Below, one piece after another: positions 1-7,969 of a stretch of 14,714 nt of DNA (position 1 is the stretch's first letter; every line of letters begins with the position of its first letter). The stretch lies in assembly GCA_947481755.1 (NCBI GenBank), contig CANKHS010000016.1:1-14714 (forward strand), in the 5' to 3' direction. The translations under genes and the position numbers were made by a program. This DNA is from Actinomycetota bacterium. GTDB taxonomy: Bacteria; Actinomycetota; Thermoleophilia; Gaiellales; F1-60-MAGs149. Below the pieces are notes generated by a model. That model was not told the origin of the DNA. It did not search any database and worked only from the letters and a program-made list of their open reading frames with translations.

Positions 1-2133
1 CAGGCAAAAGAGGCTCAGGACGGCGTCCTCGAGTTCATCCTGCTCAATCACCCGCTCGACTGCCCCGTCTGCGACAAGGGTGGCGAGTGCCCGCTGCAGG
101 ACCTGACGTTCCGCTACGGCCCCGGCAATTCGCGCATGACGCTGCCGAAGCGCACGTACGAAAAGCCGCTGCCGATCTCGCCGTCGATTGTGCTCGACCG
201 CGAGCGCTGCATCCTCTGTTATCGCTGCACCCGCTTCTCGGGCGATGTCGCCGAAGACGGTGAACTCGTTGCGCGCGAGCGTGGGGCACAGAGCGTGATC
301 GCCACGTTTAACGAGCAGCCGTATACCAACGCTTTCTCCGGCAACGTCACCGAGCTCTGCCCGGTCGGCGCGCTGTTGCCGACGGCCTACCGCTTTAAGG
401 CGCGCCCGTGGGAGATCGTCAACGTACCGACCGTCTGCACCGGCTGCGCGACGGGGTGCAACACCTGGTCGACGCTGCGCGAAGGCAAGGTCGAGCGCAT
501 CCTCTCGCGCAACCACCCCGATGTTGATGAGGGCTGGCTCTGCGACAAGGGCCGCTTCGCACGCTACGAGCCGCGTGACGAGCGCATTTCGACACCGCTG
601 GTGCGGGCCCTGACGGGTCTCGAGCCCGGCGAGTGGGACGACGTCCTGCGCACGACCGCTCAGCGCCTACGCCACTTCTCAGCTGTCCACGGCGCCGGTG
701 GCGTCGCGATCGTCACGGGTGGCGCACTGACGAACGAGGAGGCGCTGGCCTGGAAGGCGATCGCCGACACCCTCGAGGCCCGCACCGCATCGGCACCGAT
801 TGCCGCCGCTGCCGATTGGGATCGACTCGACGCCTACGCCGCACCGCTGGCCGCGATTGATCTGGCCGACGCCGTCGTCGTGATTGGCGACCAGGAGCCA
901 ACGGACCGTGCTGGCACGATCGATCTCCGGATCCGCAAGGCGCGCCGTAGCGGCGCTCGCCTGACGATCGTCGGCCCCGGCGGCACCACGCTCGAGCCCG
1001 ATGCGCAGCAATGTATCCAGACGTTGCCGGCCGCCGGCTCGGCGATGCTCGCCGCACTCACCGCCGCGGTTGTCGAAGCGGGTGGCGCGAACGTGCGCAG
1101 CGACGCCAAGACGGCCGGAGGAGTCGATGCACTCGCCGCCGACGCTGGCGCCGACGCCACGCAGATCCGCGAGTTGGCAGGCACGCTCGTGGCAGCACAG
1201 CGCCCGGTGCTGGTCGTCACCGACCACGTGGCCGCAACCGAAATTGAGGCACTCGCCTGGGCCCTCGGGCTCGACCAGACCGACGGTGGCGTCTTGCCGT
1301 TGCCGGTTGGCGCCAACGAGCGCGGCGAGCGAGCCGTTGGCCTCGTCGGCGGCTGGGACGAGATTCTGCCCGCCCTCGAAGCGGGCGATGTGCAGGCAAT
1401 CGTGCTGGTTGGTTGCGACCCCGTCGTCGAGAGCGCAGACGGTGAACGCTGGCAGATGGCACTCGCGCAGACCGAGGTTGTTGTCTCGGTCGCGGCCTTC
1501 ACCAATGGCGTTACCTCGCAGTCGCAGTTCGTCTTGCCGCTCGATGTTGAGCACGAGCGCGATGGCTCGGTCATCAACCTCGAGGGCCGCGTACAGCGCG
1601 TCCGCCCATCGCTCGAGCCGGTCAGTGGCGTGCCGCTGATCGAGTGGACGAGTCGCCTCGCCGGCTTCCTTGAGATCTCGACACACGGGATGTCCGCCAA
1701 GGCCTTCAACGCCCTGGCCGCCGACAACCCGGCCTTCGCAGGTCTCTCCTGGGGCGAGCTTGGCGATCGCGCCCCGCTCAATCGAGCGCGTCCCACCGCC
1801 ACGGCACCGACGGGCGCCGTCAGTGTCACCGCTCCGGCTCCAGCCCCGGCCGAAGGCGCCTTCCGGCTGATCGCACCTCGCCCGTTGTTTAGTGGCGCGG
1901 CAGTTGAACGCACCGCATCCCTCGCGCACCAGCGCGCCCCGATCGTCGTGGTTGCACACGCCGATGCCGAGCGACTTGGCATCAAGCGCGGCGACGAAGT
2001 GGTCGTGCGTCACGCCGCCGGCGAGCACGTCGGACCCGCCCGGATCTCTCGTCGTCTCTTGCCCGGTTCGATTCGCATCAACTGGCGTGGTGCTGCAGGC
2101 ACCGGTTCGACAGCCGTCGTGGGAGCGCAGTAG
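1..2133 (+). CDS. nuoG: NADH-quinone oxidoreductase subunit G (5' truncated by window edge)
   Basis: This is the large Fe-S subunit of the complex I peripheral arm, passing electrons from the flavin toward the quinone. The frame is open from base 1, so the gene starts upstream of the window; an internal ATG at 136 is not the start. About 710 codons are visible. In window codon numbering, H17-C21-C24-C30 (HxxxCxxCxxxxxC) binds cluster N5, C70-C73-C76-C120 binds N4, and C146-C149-C153-C181 matches the extra N7 cluster seen in E. coli and Thermus. A long molybdopterin-oxidoreductase-like domain follows, then an Ala/Pro-rich linker near codons 595-620 and a C-terminal dinucleotide-binding-like fold. 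The N-terminal [2Fe-2S] domain lies off the window. nuoH starts 5 nt after the stop. The identification is very secure from the cysteine pattern and gene order. Confidence 0.97.
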   Translation, partial: QAKEAQDGVLEFILLNHPLDCPVCDKGGECPLQDLTFRYGPGNSRMTLPKRTYEKPLPISPSIVLDRERCILCYRCTRFSGDVAEDGELVARERGAQSVIATFNEQPYTNAFSGNVTELCPVGALLPTAYRFKARPWEIVNVPTVCTGCATGCNTWSTLREGKVERILSRNHPDVDEGWLCDKGRFARYEPRDERISTPLVRALTGLEPGEWDDVLRTTAQRLRHFSAVHGAGGVAIVTGGALTNEEALAWKAIADTLEARTASAPIAAAADWDRLDAYAAPLAAIDLADAVVVIGDQEPTDRAGTIDLRIRKARRSGARLTIVGPGGTTLEPDAQQCIQTLPAAGSAMLAALTAAVVEAGGANVRSDAKTAGGVDALAADAGADATQIRELAGTLVAAQRPVLVVTDHVAATEIEALAWALGLDQTDGGVLPLPVGANERGERAVGLVGGWDEILPALEAGDVQAIVLVGCDPVVESADGERWQMALAQTEVVVSVAAFTNGVTSQSQFVLPLDVEHERDGSVINLEGRVQRVRPSLEPVSGVPLIEWTSRLAGFLEISTHGMSAKAFNALAADNPAFAGLSWGELGDRAPLNRARPTATAPTGAVSVTAPAPAPAEGAFRLIAPRPLFSGAAVERTASLAHQRAPIVVVAHADAERLGIKRGDEVVVRHAAGEHVGPARISRRLLPGSIRINWRGAAGTGSTAVVGAQ

Positions 2134-2138
2134 AACAG

Positions 2139-3125
2139 ATGGTCGACGGCGTTATCCTCACGATCATCAAGTCGCTGGTCTTGGCCAGCGTCCTGATGGG
2201 CTTCTTTGCCTACATGACGTGGGTTGAGCGCAAGCTGATCGGCCGTTTCCAGGCCCGCTACGGCCCGAACCGCGTCGGCCCGTACGGTCTGATGCAGCCG
2301 ATCGCCGACCTCGGCAAGATGCTGCAGAAGGAAAACATGATCCCGGAGATGGCGCATCGCAAGCTGTACATCGCGGCGCCGTTTATCGCGATGACCTGCG
2401 CCATTGGCGCCTTCGGTCTGATGCCGTTTGGCAACGTCGCGACGATCCCTGGCACGGACTGGACGATCCATCTCTATATCGCTAACACCAGCGTGTCGCT
2501 CCTCGTTGTCGCCGCGATCGGCTCGCTCGGCTTCTACGGTCTGATGATCGGCGGCTGGGCGTCGAGCTCGAAGTACGCCCTGCTCGGCGGCATGCGCGCC
2601 ATCGCACAGCTCGTCTCGTACGAGGTCGCCTTCACACTCGCCGTGATCGGCGTGATCATCCAGGCCAGCTCGCTGTCGTTCGTCACCATCTCGAACGCGC
2701 AAGAGCACCTCTGGTACATCATCCCGCAGTTCCTCGGCTTCCTCGTCTTCTTCGTCGCGGCCGTTGCCGAGTCGAACCGTCCGCCGTTCGACCTGACCGA
2801 GGCCGACGGCGAGGTCGTTGCCGGCTACCACACGGAATACGGCGGCATGCGGTACGCCATGTTTGCCGCCGCCGAGTTCATCAACGCCATCACCCTCTCT
2901 GCGCTTGGCGCCGTGCTCTTCCTCGGTGGTCCCAGCGGTCCGTTCTTGCCGGGCCCGATCTGGATGATCCTCAAGATTGGCGCCTTCCTGTTCGTGCTGA
3001 TCTGGATTCGTGCCACGCTGCCCCGTGTGCGTTTCGACCAGTTGATGAAGATCGGCTGGAAAGTGCTGCTGCCCGTGGCCACCCTCAACCTACTGCTGAC
3101 CGCCGTCGCAGTCGTGTACCTCTAG
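2139..3125 (+). CDS. nuoH: NADH-quinone oxidoreductase subunit H
   Basis: This 328-residue multi-pass membrane subunit joins the peripheral arm to the membrane arm and forms much of the quinone-binding chamber. The family signature is visible at residues 28-48 (WVERKLIGRFQARYGPNRVG). The Q-site loop at about 210-237 contains ESNRPPFDLTEADGE followed by VAGYHTEYGGM, carrying the conserved acidic residues that line the quinone cavity. The length is normal for the family. The ATG lies 5 nt after the nuoG stop, with only a distant GGGAG upstream, so translational coupling to nuoG is likely. Between the two signatures the hydrophobic blocks run without interruption, and no frame problem is seen. 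Confidence 0.97.
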   Translation: MVDGVILTIIKSLVLASVLMGFFAYMTWVERKLIGRFQARYGPNRVGPYGLMQPIADLGKMLQKENMIPEMAHRKLYIAAPFIAMTCAIGAFGLMPFGNVATIPGTDWTIHLYIANTSVSLLVVAAIGSLGFYGLMIGGWASSSKYALLGGMRAIAQLVSYEVAFTLAVIGVIIQASSLSFVTISNAQEHLWYIIPQFLGFLVFFVAAVAESNRPPFDLTEADGEVVAGYHTEYGGMRYAMFAAAEFINAITLSALGAVLFLGGPSGPFLPGPIWMILKIGAFLFVLIWIRATLPRVRFDQLMKIGWKVLLPVATLNLLLTAVAVVYL

Positions 3126-3129
3126 GAGG
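3124..3129 (+). promoter_or_regulatory. Shine-Dalgarno of nuoI, overlapping the nuoH stop codon
   Basis: AGGAGG sits 6 nt before the nuoI ATG at 3136. Its first two bases are the last two bases of the nuoH TAG stop. This supports the nuoI start and contrasts with the SD-less starts later in the window. Confidence 0.8.
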
Positions 3130-3135
3130 CTGACG

Positions 3136-3666
3136 ATGCTTGATCAGGTAAAGGGTTTCTCCACAACATTCCGGCATCTCTTCCAGAAGCCGATCACGCA
3201 GCAGTACCCCGAGTACAAGCGCCCGGTCTATCCGCGTTTCCGTGGTCGGCACCAGTTGCATCGCCACGAGAACGGACTCGAGAAGTGCGTCGGCTGCTCG
3301 CTCTGCGCCGCCGCCTGCCCGTCCGATTGCATCCGCGTGGTGCCAGCCGAGAACACGCCCGACAATCGCGTCTCCGCCGGCGAACGTCATGCCCGCATCT
3401 ACGAGATCAACATGGCGCGCTGCATCTTCTGCGGCTACTGCGAACTGGCCTGCCCATTCGATGCCATCACTCTCGGCAACGATTTTGAGTTGTCGGAAAT
3501 CTCGCGCGAAGCGCTCGTCTACACCAAGAGCATGCTGCTCGAGAAGCCCGCACTGCGCACGCCCTCGCAGGCCGTCGATCCGTACGACGTGCCCTCGCAA
3601 GAGATGGAGCGCGTGCTCGGCATGTACGACATCACGACGGCCACGAATCCGGAAGGCGCCGAGTAG
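3136..3666 (+). CDS. nuoI: NADH-quinone oxidoreductase subunit I
   Basis: This 176-residue ferredoxin-like subunit carries the tetranuclear clusters N6a and N6b, which hand electrons on to N2 beside the quinone site. Two 8Fe-type motifs are visible: C51-C54-C57-C61 (CVGCSLCAAACP) and C96-C99-C102-C106 (CIFCGYCELACP), each CxxCxxCxxxCP. An additional C65 follows the first motif and is not part of the usual ligand set. The start is fixed by a perfect AGGAGG 6 nt upstream. The C-terminal 60 residues form the acidic tail common in Gram-positive NuoI. The stop overlaps the GTG start of nuoJ by one base. Confidence 0.97.
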   Translation: MLDQVKGFSTTFRHLFQKPITQQYPEYKRPVYPRFRGRHQLHRHENGLEKCVGCSLCAAACPSDCIRVVPAENTPDNRVSAGERHARIYEINMARCIFCGYCELACPFDAITLGNDFELSEISREALVYTKSMLLEKPALRTPSQAVDPYDVPSQEMERVLGMYDITTATNPEGAE

Positions 3667-4286
3667 TGGATCTCGTTGTCTTCTTCATCGCCTCGGTGTG
3701 TGCGATTGCCTCGGCGATCGCCGTCGTGGCTCAGAAGAACCCGTTCGTCTCGGCGCTTGCGCTGTTGGCGAACCTCGCCTCGCTCGCGGCCTTGATGCTG
3801 CTGCTTGAGGCCCAGTTCGTGGCGGCTGCGCAGATCATTGTCTACGCCGGCGCCGTGATGGTGATGTTCCTCTTCGTGATTGCCTACGTCGGTCCGCGCG
3901 GCGAAATTGGCCCTGGCGCCCGCAAGCCATGGCTGGTCGCGCTGTCCGTGGTCGCGGCCCTGCTGATTACCGTGGAGATCATCGTCGTGGTCGTGGGTGC
4001 CAGCCTTGGCGAGGTCGCCTCCGTCGACGGGGACTACGGCAGCCCAGCCGCGATTGGTAAGGCGCTCGTGACGCACTACCTGCTGGCCTTCGAGGTTGTC
4101 TCGGTGATTCTCTTTATGGCCGCGATTGCGGGTGTCGTCTTTGGTGCCGGCGGCCGACCGGTGCGTCTCAGTACTGACCAGGTCTTGGCCAAGGAAGGCG
4201 AGTCCGCTGTGGCGCGCCGCCGTGAGGCCTCCCGCGCTGCCCTCGAGGCTGCTCGTGATTCGACAACAGGGGAGAGTGCTCGATGA
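3666..4286 (+). CDS. nuoJ: NADH-quinone oxidoreductase subunit J (GTG start)
   Basis: NuoJ is a small membrane-arm subunit with about five transmembrane helices, sitting between NuoH and the antiporter-like subunits. The family hallmark YAGAVMVMFLFVIAYVG is present about 60 residues in, at the pi-bulge helix that rearranges during turnover. The protein is 206 residues, slightly longer than the E. coli subunit because of a charged Arg/Glu/Ala-rich tail of about 45 residues after the last helix. The start is GTG, in the TAGTG overlap with the nuoI stop; a GGAAGG lies upstream. Tail extensions are common in actinobacterial NuoJ. The stop overlaps the nuoK start as ATGA. Confidence 0.95.
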   Translation: MDLVVFFIASVCAIASAIAVVAQKNPFVSALALLANLASLAALMLLLEAQFVAAAQIIVYAGAVMVMFLFVIAYVGPRGEIGPGARKPWLVALSVVAALLITVEIIVVVVGASLGEVASVDGDYGSPAAIGKALVTHYLLAFEVVSVILFMAAIAGVVFGAGGRPVRLSTDQVLAKEGESAVARRREASRAALEAARDSTTGESAR

Positions 4287-4588
4287 GCGTCGGTATCCCA
4301 TCGTTTCTGATCGTCAGCGCGATTCTCTTTACGATCGGGCTGATCGGCGTGTTGCTCCGCCGCAGCCCCCTCACGATCCTGCTCTCGCTCGAGGTCATGC
4401 TCAACTCGGTCAACCTGACCCTGGTCGCATTCTCGCGCCAGGTCGGTGGGTCTGACGGTCAGGTCTTTGCCTTGGTCGTGATGGGTATTGCGGCCGCCGA
4501 AGTTGTGGTTGGCCTTGGACTCGTGGTGGCAATGACGCGACGCGCGATGGTGCTCGACACCGACGAACTCCGGACACTGAACGGCTGA
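4283..4588 (+). CDS. nuoK: NADH-quinone oxidoreductase subunit K
   Basis: This 101-residue protein with three transmembrane helices is homologous to MrpC and lies on the proton path linking the quinone module to the antiporters. The two membrane glutamates essential in E. coli NuoK (E36 and E72) are present here as E37 (in LSLEVMLNSVNL) and E73 (in GIAAAEVVVGL). The length matches the family exactly. The start is set by AGGGGAG about 8 nt upstream and by the ATGA overlap with the nuoJ stop. No anomalies are seen. Confidence 0.96.
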   Translation: MSVGIPSFLIVSAILFTIGLIGVLLRRSPLTILLSLEVMLNSVNLTLVAFSRQVGGSDGQVFALVVMGIAAAEVVVGLGLVVAMTRRAMVLDTDELRTLNG

Positions 4589-4592
4589 CCTG

Positions 4593-6512
4593 ATGACCGA
4601 ACTCGTCTGGATCACCCTCGCACTACCGCTGGTTGGAGTCGCACTCTTCGCGATCTTCGGCAACAAGCTGCCGTCGCGCGGTGCTGGCCTGCTGGCGTCG
4701 CTGATCATGCTGGCGGCATTCTTCGCAGCAGCGGCCGCGTTCATTCTCTTGGCCAACGAGCCAGAGGGACATCGTCAGGTTTCGCAGACGGCGTGGACGT
4801 GGTTGTCAGCTGGCGATTTCCGCGTCGGCTTTGATATCTGGTACGACGAGCTGACCGCACTCATGCTGCTAATCGTGACGGGCGTGGGCTTCCTGATCCA
4901 CGTCTTCTCGATTGGCTACATGAAGGGCGATACGCAGGAACGGCGCTTCTTCGCGTACATGAACATGTTTGTGTTCTCGATGCTGGTGCTGGTGGTCAGC
5001 GGCAACCTCGTCGAGCTGCTGATCGGCTGGGGCCTCGTCGGACTCTCGTCCTACCTGTTGATCGGCTTCTGGCACCACAAGACGTCGGCCGTCAAGGCCG
5101 CCAAGAAGGCCTTCATCATGAATGCCATTGGCGACGTCGGTCTGGCCGTCGGCATCTTCCTCCTCTTCGTCGACCTCGGCACGGTCTCGTACAGCGGCGT
5201 GTTCGCCTCGGCCGACAAGCTGAGCGAGACGCAGGCCTCGATCGCCTGTCTGCTCCTGCTCGTCGGTGCACTCGCGAAGTCCGCGCAGATCCCGCTCCAC
5301 ACCTGGTTGCCTGACGCGATGGAGGGCCCGACCCCCGTCAGTGCCCTGATCCACGCCGCAACGATGGTGACCGCCGGTGTCTACCTGATCGCGCGTATGA
5401 ACCCGCTGTTCTTCTACGCGCCGAAGGTGCTGGATCTGATTGTGATCATCGGCGTCATCGGTCTGCTGATGGCCGGCGCGATCGCGATCGTCCAGACGGA
5501 CATCAAGCGCATCATCGCGTTCTCCACGATGAGCCAGATCGCCTACATGTTCGTCGGCGTCGGTCTCTCCGCCTACTGGGCTGGCATCTTCCACCTGCTG
5601 ACGCACGCGTTTTTCAAGGCGCTGCTCTTCATGGGTGCGGGCCTCGTGATCCACGCGCTCAACGGCGAGCAGGACACGCGCAACATGGGCGGTCTTCGCA
5701 AATTGATGCCGAAGACGTACTTCTGTTTCGTGATCGGCGGCTTGGCACTGACTGGCATCTTCCCGTTCTCGGGCGGCTTCTCGAAGGATGCGATCCTCAG
5801 CGCCGGACTCCATGTCGATTCGACGATTGGCTGGATCGCCTACGTCGGCGGTCTGGTGGGCGCGCTGATGACGGGCATCTACACCTTCCGCCTGATCTTC
5901 CTCGTCTTCCATCGCCGCATGTCGCCGTACGCCGAGAAGGTTGCGCCACCGCTGATCAAGCACCACGGCGAGGGCCCGCGTTCGATGCTCTGGCCGGTCT
6001 ACATCCTCTCGATTGGCGCTGCGTTCCTGGGTCTCCTGCAGATTCCTGGTCTGACGCACGTGATGAGCAGCTGGCTTGAGCCCATCTCGCCGCACGGCAT
6101 GGTCGAGGCGACAGCTGGTCAGGATTGGCTGACGACTCTGATCGGCTCGCTCGTCGGCGTGATCGGCATCATCATCGCCGCACATCTCTATCTGCACGAG
6201 AGCGACGCACCCGAGCGCATCCGCCTCGGTCGCGGTCGTCTGATCGCCCACGCGCTTGAGCGCCGCTGTTATTGGGACAACCTCTACGAGTGGATGTTTG
6301 AGCGCCCAGTCCAGTGGGCCGCAAGCTTCTTGAATCGCGACGTCGACGCAACTGCGTTCCGTTGGCTGCCCACGGACGGCGTTGGCACGATCACCGCCTT
6401 CTTCGGCCGTAGCGTCGTGGTCTTGCAAAACGGCATCGTGCGCTCCTACGCGCTGGTCTTCGCCGTCGGCATCGCGGGCTTCCTGCTCTACCTCTTGGTG
6501 CGCGGCACATGA
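4593..6512 (+). CDS. nuoL: NADH-quinone oxidoreductase subunit L
   Basis: NuoL is the distal antiporter-like subunit of the membrane arm (639 residues, normal length), expected to carry the lateral helix near its C-terminus. Typical motifs are present: DELTALMLLIVTGVG; K229 in LAKSAQIPLHTWLPDAMEGP; the histidines of SALIHAATMVTAGVYL and HLLTHAFFKALLFMGAG; and FSKDAIL with the Lys-Asp pair. The oddity is TM5. Where relatives read GWEGVG or GWELVG, this protein has GWGLVGLSSYLLIGF, so residue 147 (E. coli E144) is Gly. The partner Arg of MNRVGD (E. coli R175) is Ala178, while Asp181 is kept. The frame is intact. The start lies 4 nt after the nuoK stop with no clear SD, so coupling is likely. 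The gene overlaps nuoM by ATGA. Confidence 0.96.
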   Translation: MTELVWITLALPLVGVALFAIFGNKLPSRGAGLLASLIMLAAFFAAAAAFILLANEPEGHRQVSQTAWTWLSAGDFRVGFDIWYDELTALMLLIVTGVGFLIHVFSIGYMKGDTQERRFFAYMNMFVFSMLVLVVSGNLVELLIGWGLVGLSSYLLIGFWHHKTSAVKAAKKAFIMNAIGDVGLAVGIFLLFVDLGTVSYSGVFASADKLSETQASIACLLLLVGALAKSAQIPLHTWLPDAMEGPTPVSALIHAATMVTAGVYLIARMNPLFFYAPKVLDLIVIIGVIGLLMAGAIAIVQTDIKRIIAFSTMSQIAYMFVGVGLSAYWAGIFHLLTHAFFKALLFMGAGLVIHALNGEQDTRNMGGLRKLMPKTYFCFVIGGLALTGIFPFSGGFSKDAILSAGLHVDSTIGWIAYVGGLVGALMTGIYTFRLIFLVFHRRMSPYAEKVAPPLIKHHGEGPRSMLWPVYILSIGAAFLGLLQIPGLTHVMSSWLEPISPHGMVEATAGQDWLTTLIGSLVGVIGIIIAAHLYLHESDAPERIRLGRGRLIAHALERRCYWDNLYEWMFERPVQWAASFLNRDVDATAFRWLPTDGVGTITAFFGRSVVVLQNGIVRSYALVFAVGIAGFLLYLLVRGT

Positions 6513-7969
6513 TCACCATTTCCACACTGATCGCCGTCCCGGCCATTGCCGCCGTTGTGCTGCTGGTAATCCCGTTCGCGCGCCAGGCTGCCGGCTACCT
6601 CGCCTTGCTCGTCTCGCTGGCGGTACTCGGTGCCGTGATCGGCTTTATCTATCGCTTCGAGCCCGTCGCGGGCTATCAGTTCTCTGATGACGTCTCGTGG
6701 ATCGCGCCGCTTGGCGTGCGGTGGCATGTCGCCGTCAATGGCGTCTCGCTCGCGATGATCGCCGTCACGGCGCTGATCACAACCTGTGCGCTCGGCTTTG
6801 CGCTGTGGGCCAAGCGCGATCGCTCGCATGCGTCCTTCGCGTTGATTCTGTTGACGGAGGCCTTCCTCTTCCTCGTCTTCGCCGCGCGCGACCTGTTCGC
6901 GTTCTACGTCGGCTTCGAGGGCATGCTGATCCCGCTGCTCGTCCTGCTCGTGGTCTGGGGTGGCGCGGGCCGCAAGTTCGCGACGCTGCAGGTGATCGCC
7001 TACACCGCGTTCGGCACGCTGCTGATGCTGCTCGGCATTCTGTACCTCGGCCTGACCGCTCCTGGCGGCCCGAACTTCGACATGACGGCCGCCATCGGCC
7101 GCGGCAACGACTGGGTCTTCTTCGCCTTCGCGATCGCGTTCGCAATTAAGTCACCACTCTTCCCGCTGCACGGCTGGGTGTTGCCGGCGTATCGCAATGC
7201 TTCGCCCGAGGTTGCCGCGGTGCTCAGCGGTGTTGCCTCGAAGGCCGGTGCCTTCGCCTTCCTCGCCGTGCTCGTGCCGCTCTTCCCCTCGCAGTCCGAG
7301 AAGTACGCCTGGGTGTTTATCGCCCTCGGCACGATCGGCTTCCTCTGGGGTTCGCTACTCGCCTTCCGCCAGCCCGATGGTCGTGGCGTCGTGGCGTACT
7401 CGTCGATTGCTCAGATGTCCTTCATCGTGCTCGGCATCTTTCTCCTGTCGGACCGTGGTGCAACCGGCGCGACGTTCCAGATGGTCAACCACGCACTCGT
7501 CTCGGCCGCGCTGTTCCTCGTCGTTGGTTGGCTCGAGACACAGGTCGGCAGCGGCTCGTTTGCACAACTCGGCGGGCTGGCTCGCCGCCGTCCCGTACTC
7601 GCCACCGTCTCGATGGTCTTGGGCATGGCAGCCCTCGCCGTGCCAGGCTCCAGCGTCTTCGCCTCCGAGTTCCTGATCATGCTCGGCGCCTTCGAGAACC
7701 ACTGGTGGCTCGGCGCGATCGTCGCGCTCGGCGTGGTCCTCGCGGCCATGTACATGCTCCGCTGGATCTCCGCGATCCTGCACGACCGCGAGAGCGCGTT
7801 GGCCGGCACACTCAATCCGCCCGACCTCAAGAAGGGCGCACTGATGGCGATCCTGCCGCTCGTCCTCGTCCTGATTGGCCTCAGCATCGCACCCGCGCAG
7901 TTCACGGACCGCGTCGACGCATCGGCCCACGCACTGATTAGTGCCGCAGCGAAGGAGGCCGGACGATGA
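6509..7969 (+). CDS. nuoM: NADH-quinone oxidoreductase subunit M
   Basis: NuoM is an antiporter-like proton-pumping subunit (486 residues, normal length). The TM5 glutamate is retained as E137 in YVGFEGMLIPLL. The TM7 lysine is K214 in AFAIKSPLFPLHGW, and the TM8 lysine appears to be K245. The C-terminal acidic residue of TM12 is present in ASEFLIMLGAF. The loop after HGW differs from most relatives: HGWLPDAHxxAP is replaced by HGWVLPAYRNASPEV, losing the Asp and the second His. The ATG is in a 4-nt ATGA overlap with the nuoL stop, and the gene ends in another ATGA overlap with nuoN. Confidence 0.95.
   Translation: MITISTLIAVPAIAAVVLLVIPFARQAAGYLALLVSLAVLGAVIGFIYRFEPVAGYQFSDDVSWIAPLGVRWHVAVNGVSLAMIAVTALITTCALGFALWAKRDRSHASFALILLTEAFLFLVFAARDLFAFYVGFEGMLIPLLVLLVVWGGAGRKFATLQVIAYTAFGTLLMLLGILYLGLTAPGGPNFDMTAAIGRGNDWVFFAFAIAFAIKSPLFPLHGWVLPAYRNASPEVAAVLSGVASKAGAFAFLAVLVPLFPSQSEKYAWVFIALGTIGFLWGSLLAFRQPDGRGVVAYSSIAQMSFIVLGIFLLSDRGATGATFQMVNHALVSAALFLVVGWLETQVGSGSFAQLGGLARRRPVLATVSMVLGMAALAVPGSSVFASEFLIMLGAFENHWWLGAIVALGVVLAAMYMLRWISAILHDRESALAGTLNPPDLKKGALMAILPLVLVLIGLSIAPAQFTDRVDASAHALISAAAKEAGR
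7952..7958 (+). promoter_or_regulatory. Shine-Dalgarno of nuoN, inside the nuoM 3' end
   Basis: AAGGAGG lies 7 nt before the nuoN ATG at 7966 and is read through as nuoM codons. It supports efficient re-initiation at the ATGA overlap. Confidence 0.75.

Noticed and set aside
679..2028. A 449-codon minus-strand open frame opposite nuoG
   Set aside because: It lies wholly within nuoG, has the Arg/Asp/His/Gln-rich composition of a reverse-frame shadow in high-G+C DNA, and shows no recognisable domain. The sense frame carries all the Fe-S motifs.
4869..6428. A 519-codon minus-strand open frame opposite nuoL
   Set aside because: It is extremely Asp/His/Gln/Arg-rich with no hydrophobic core or motif, as expected for the antisense of a Leu/Ile/Val-rich membrane protein gene.
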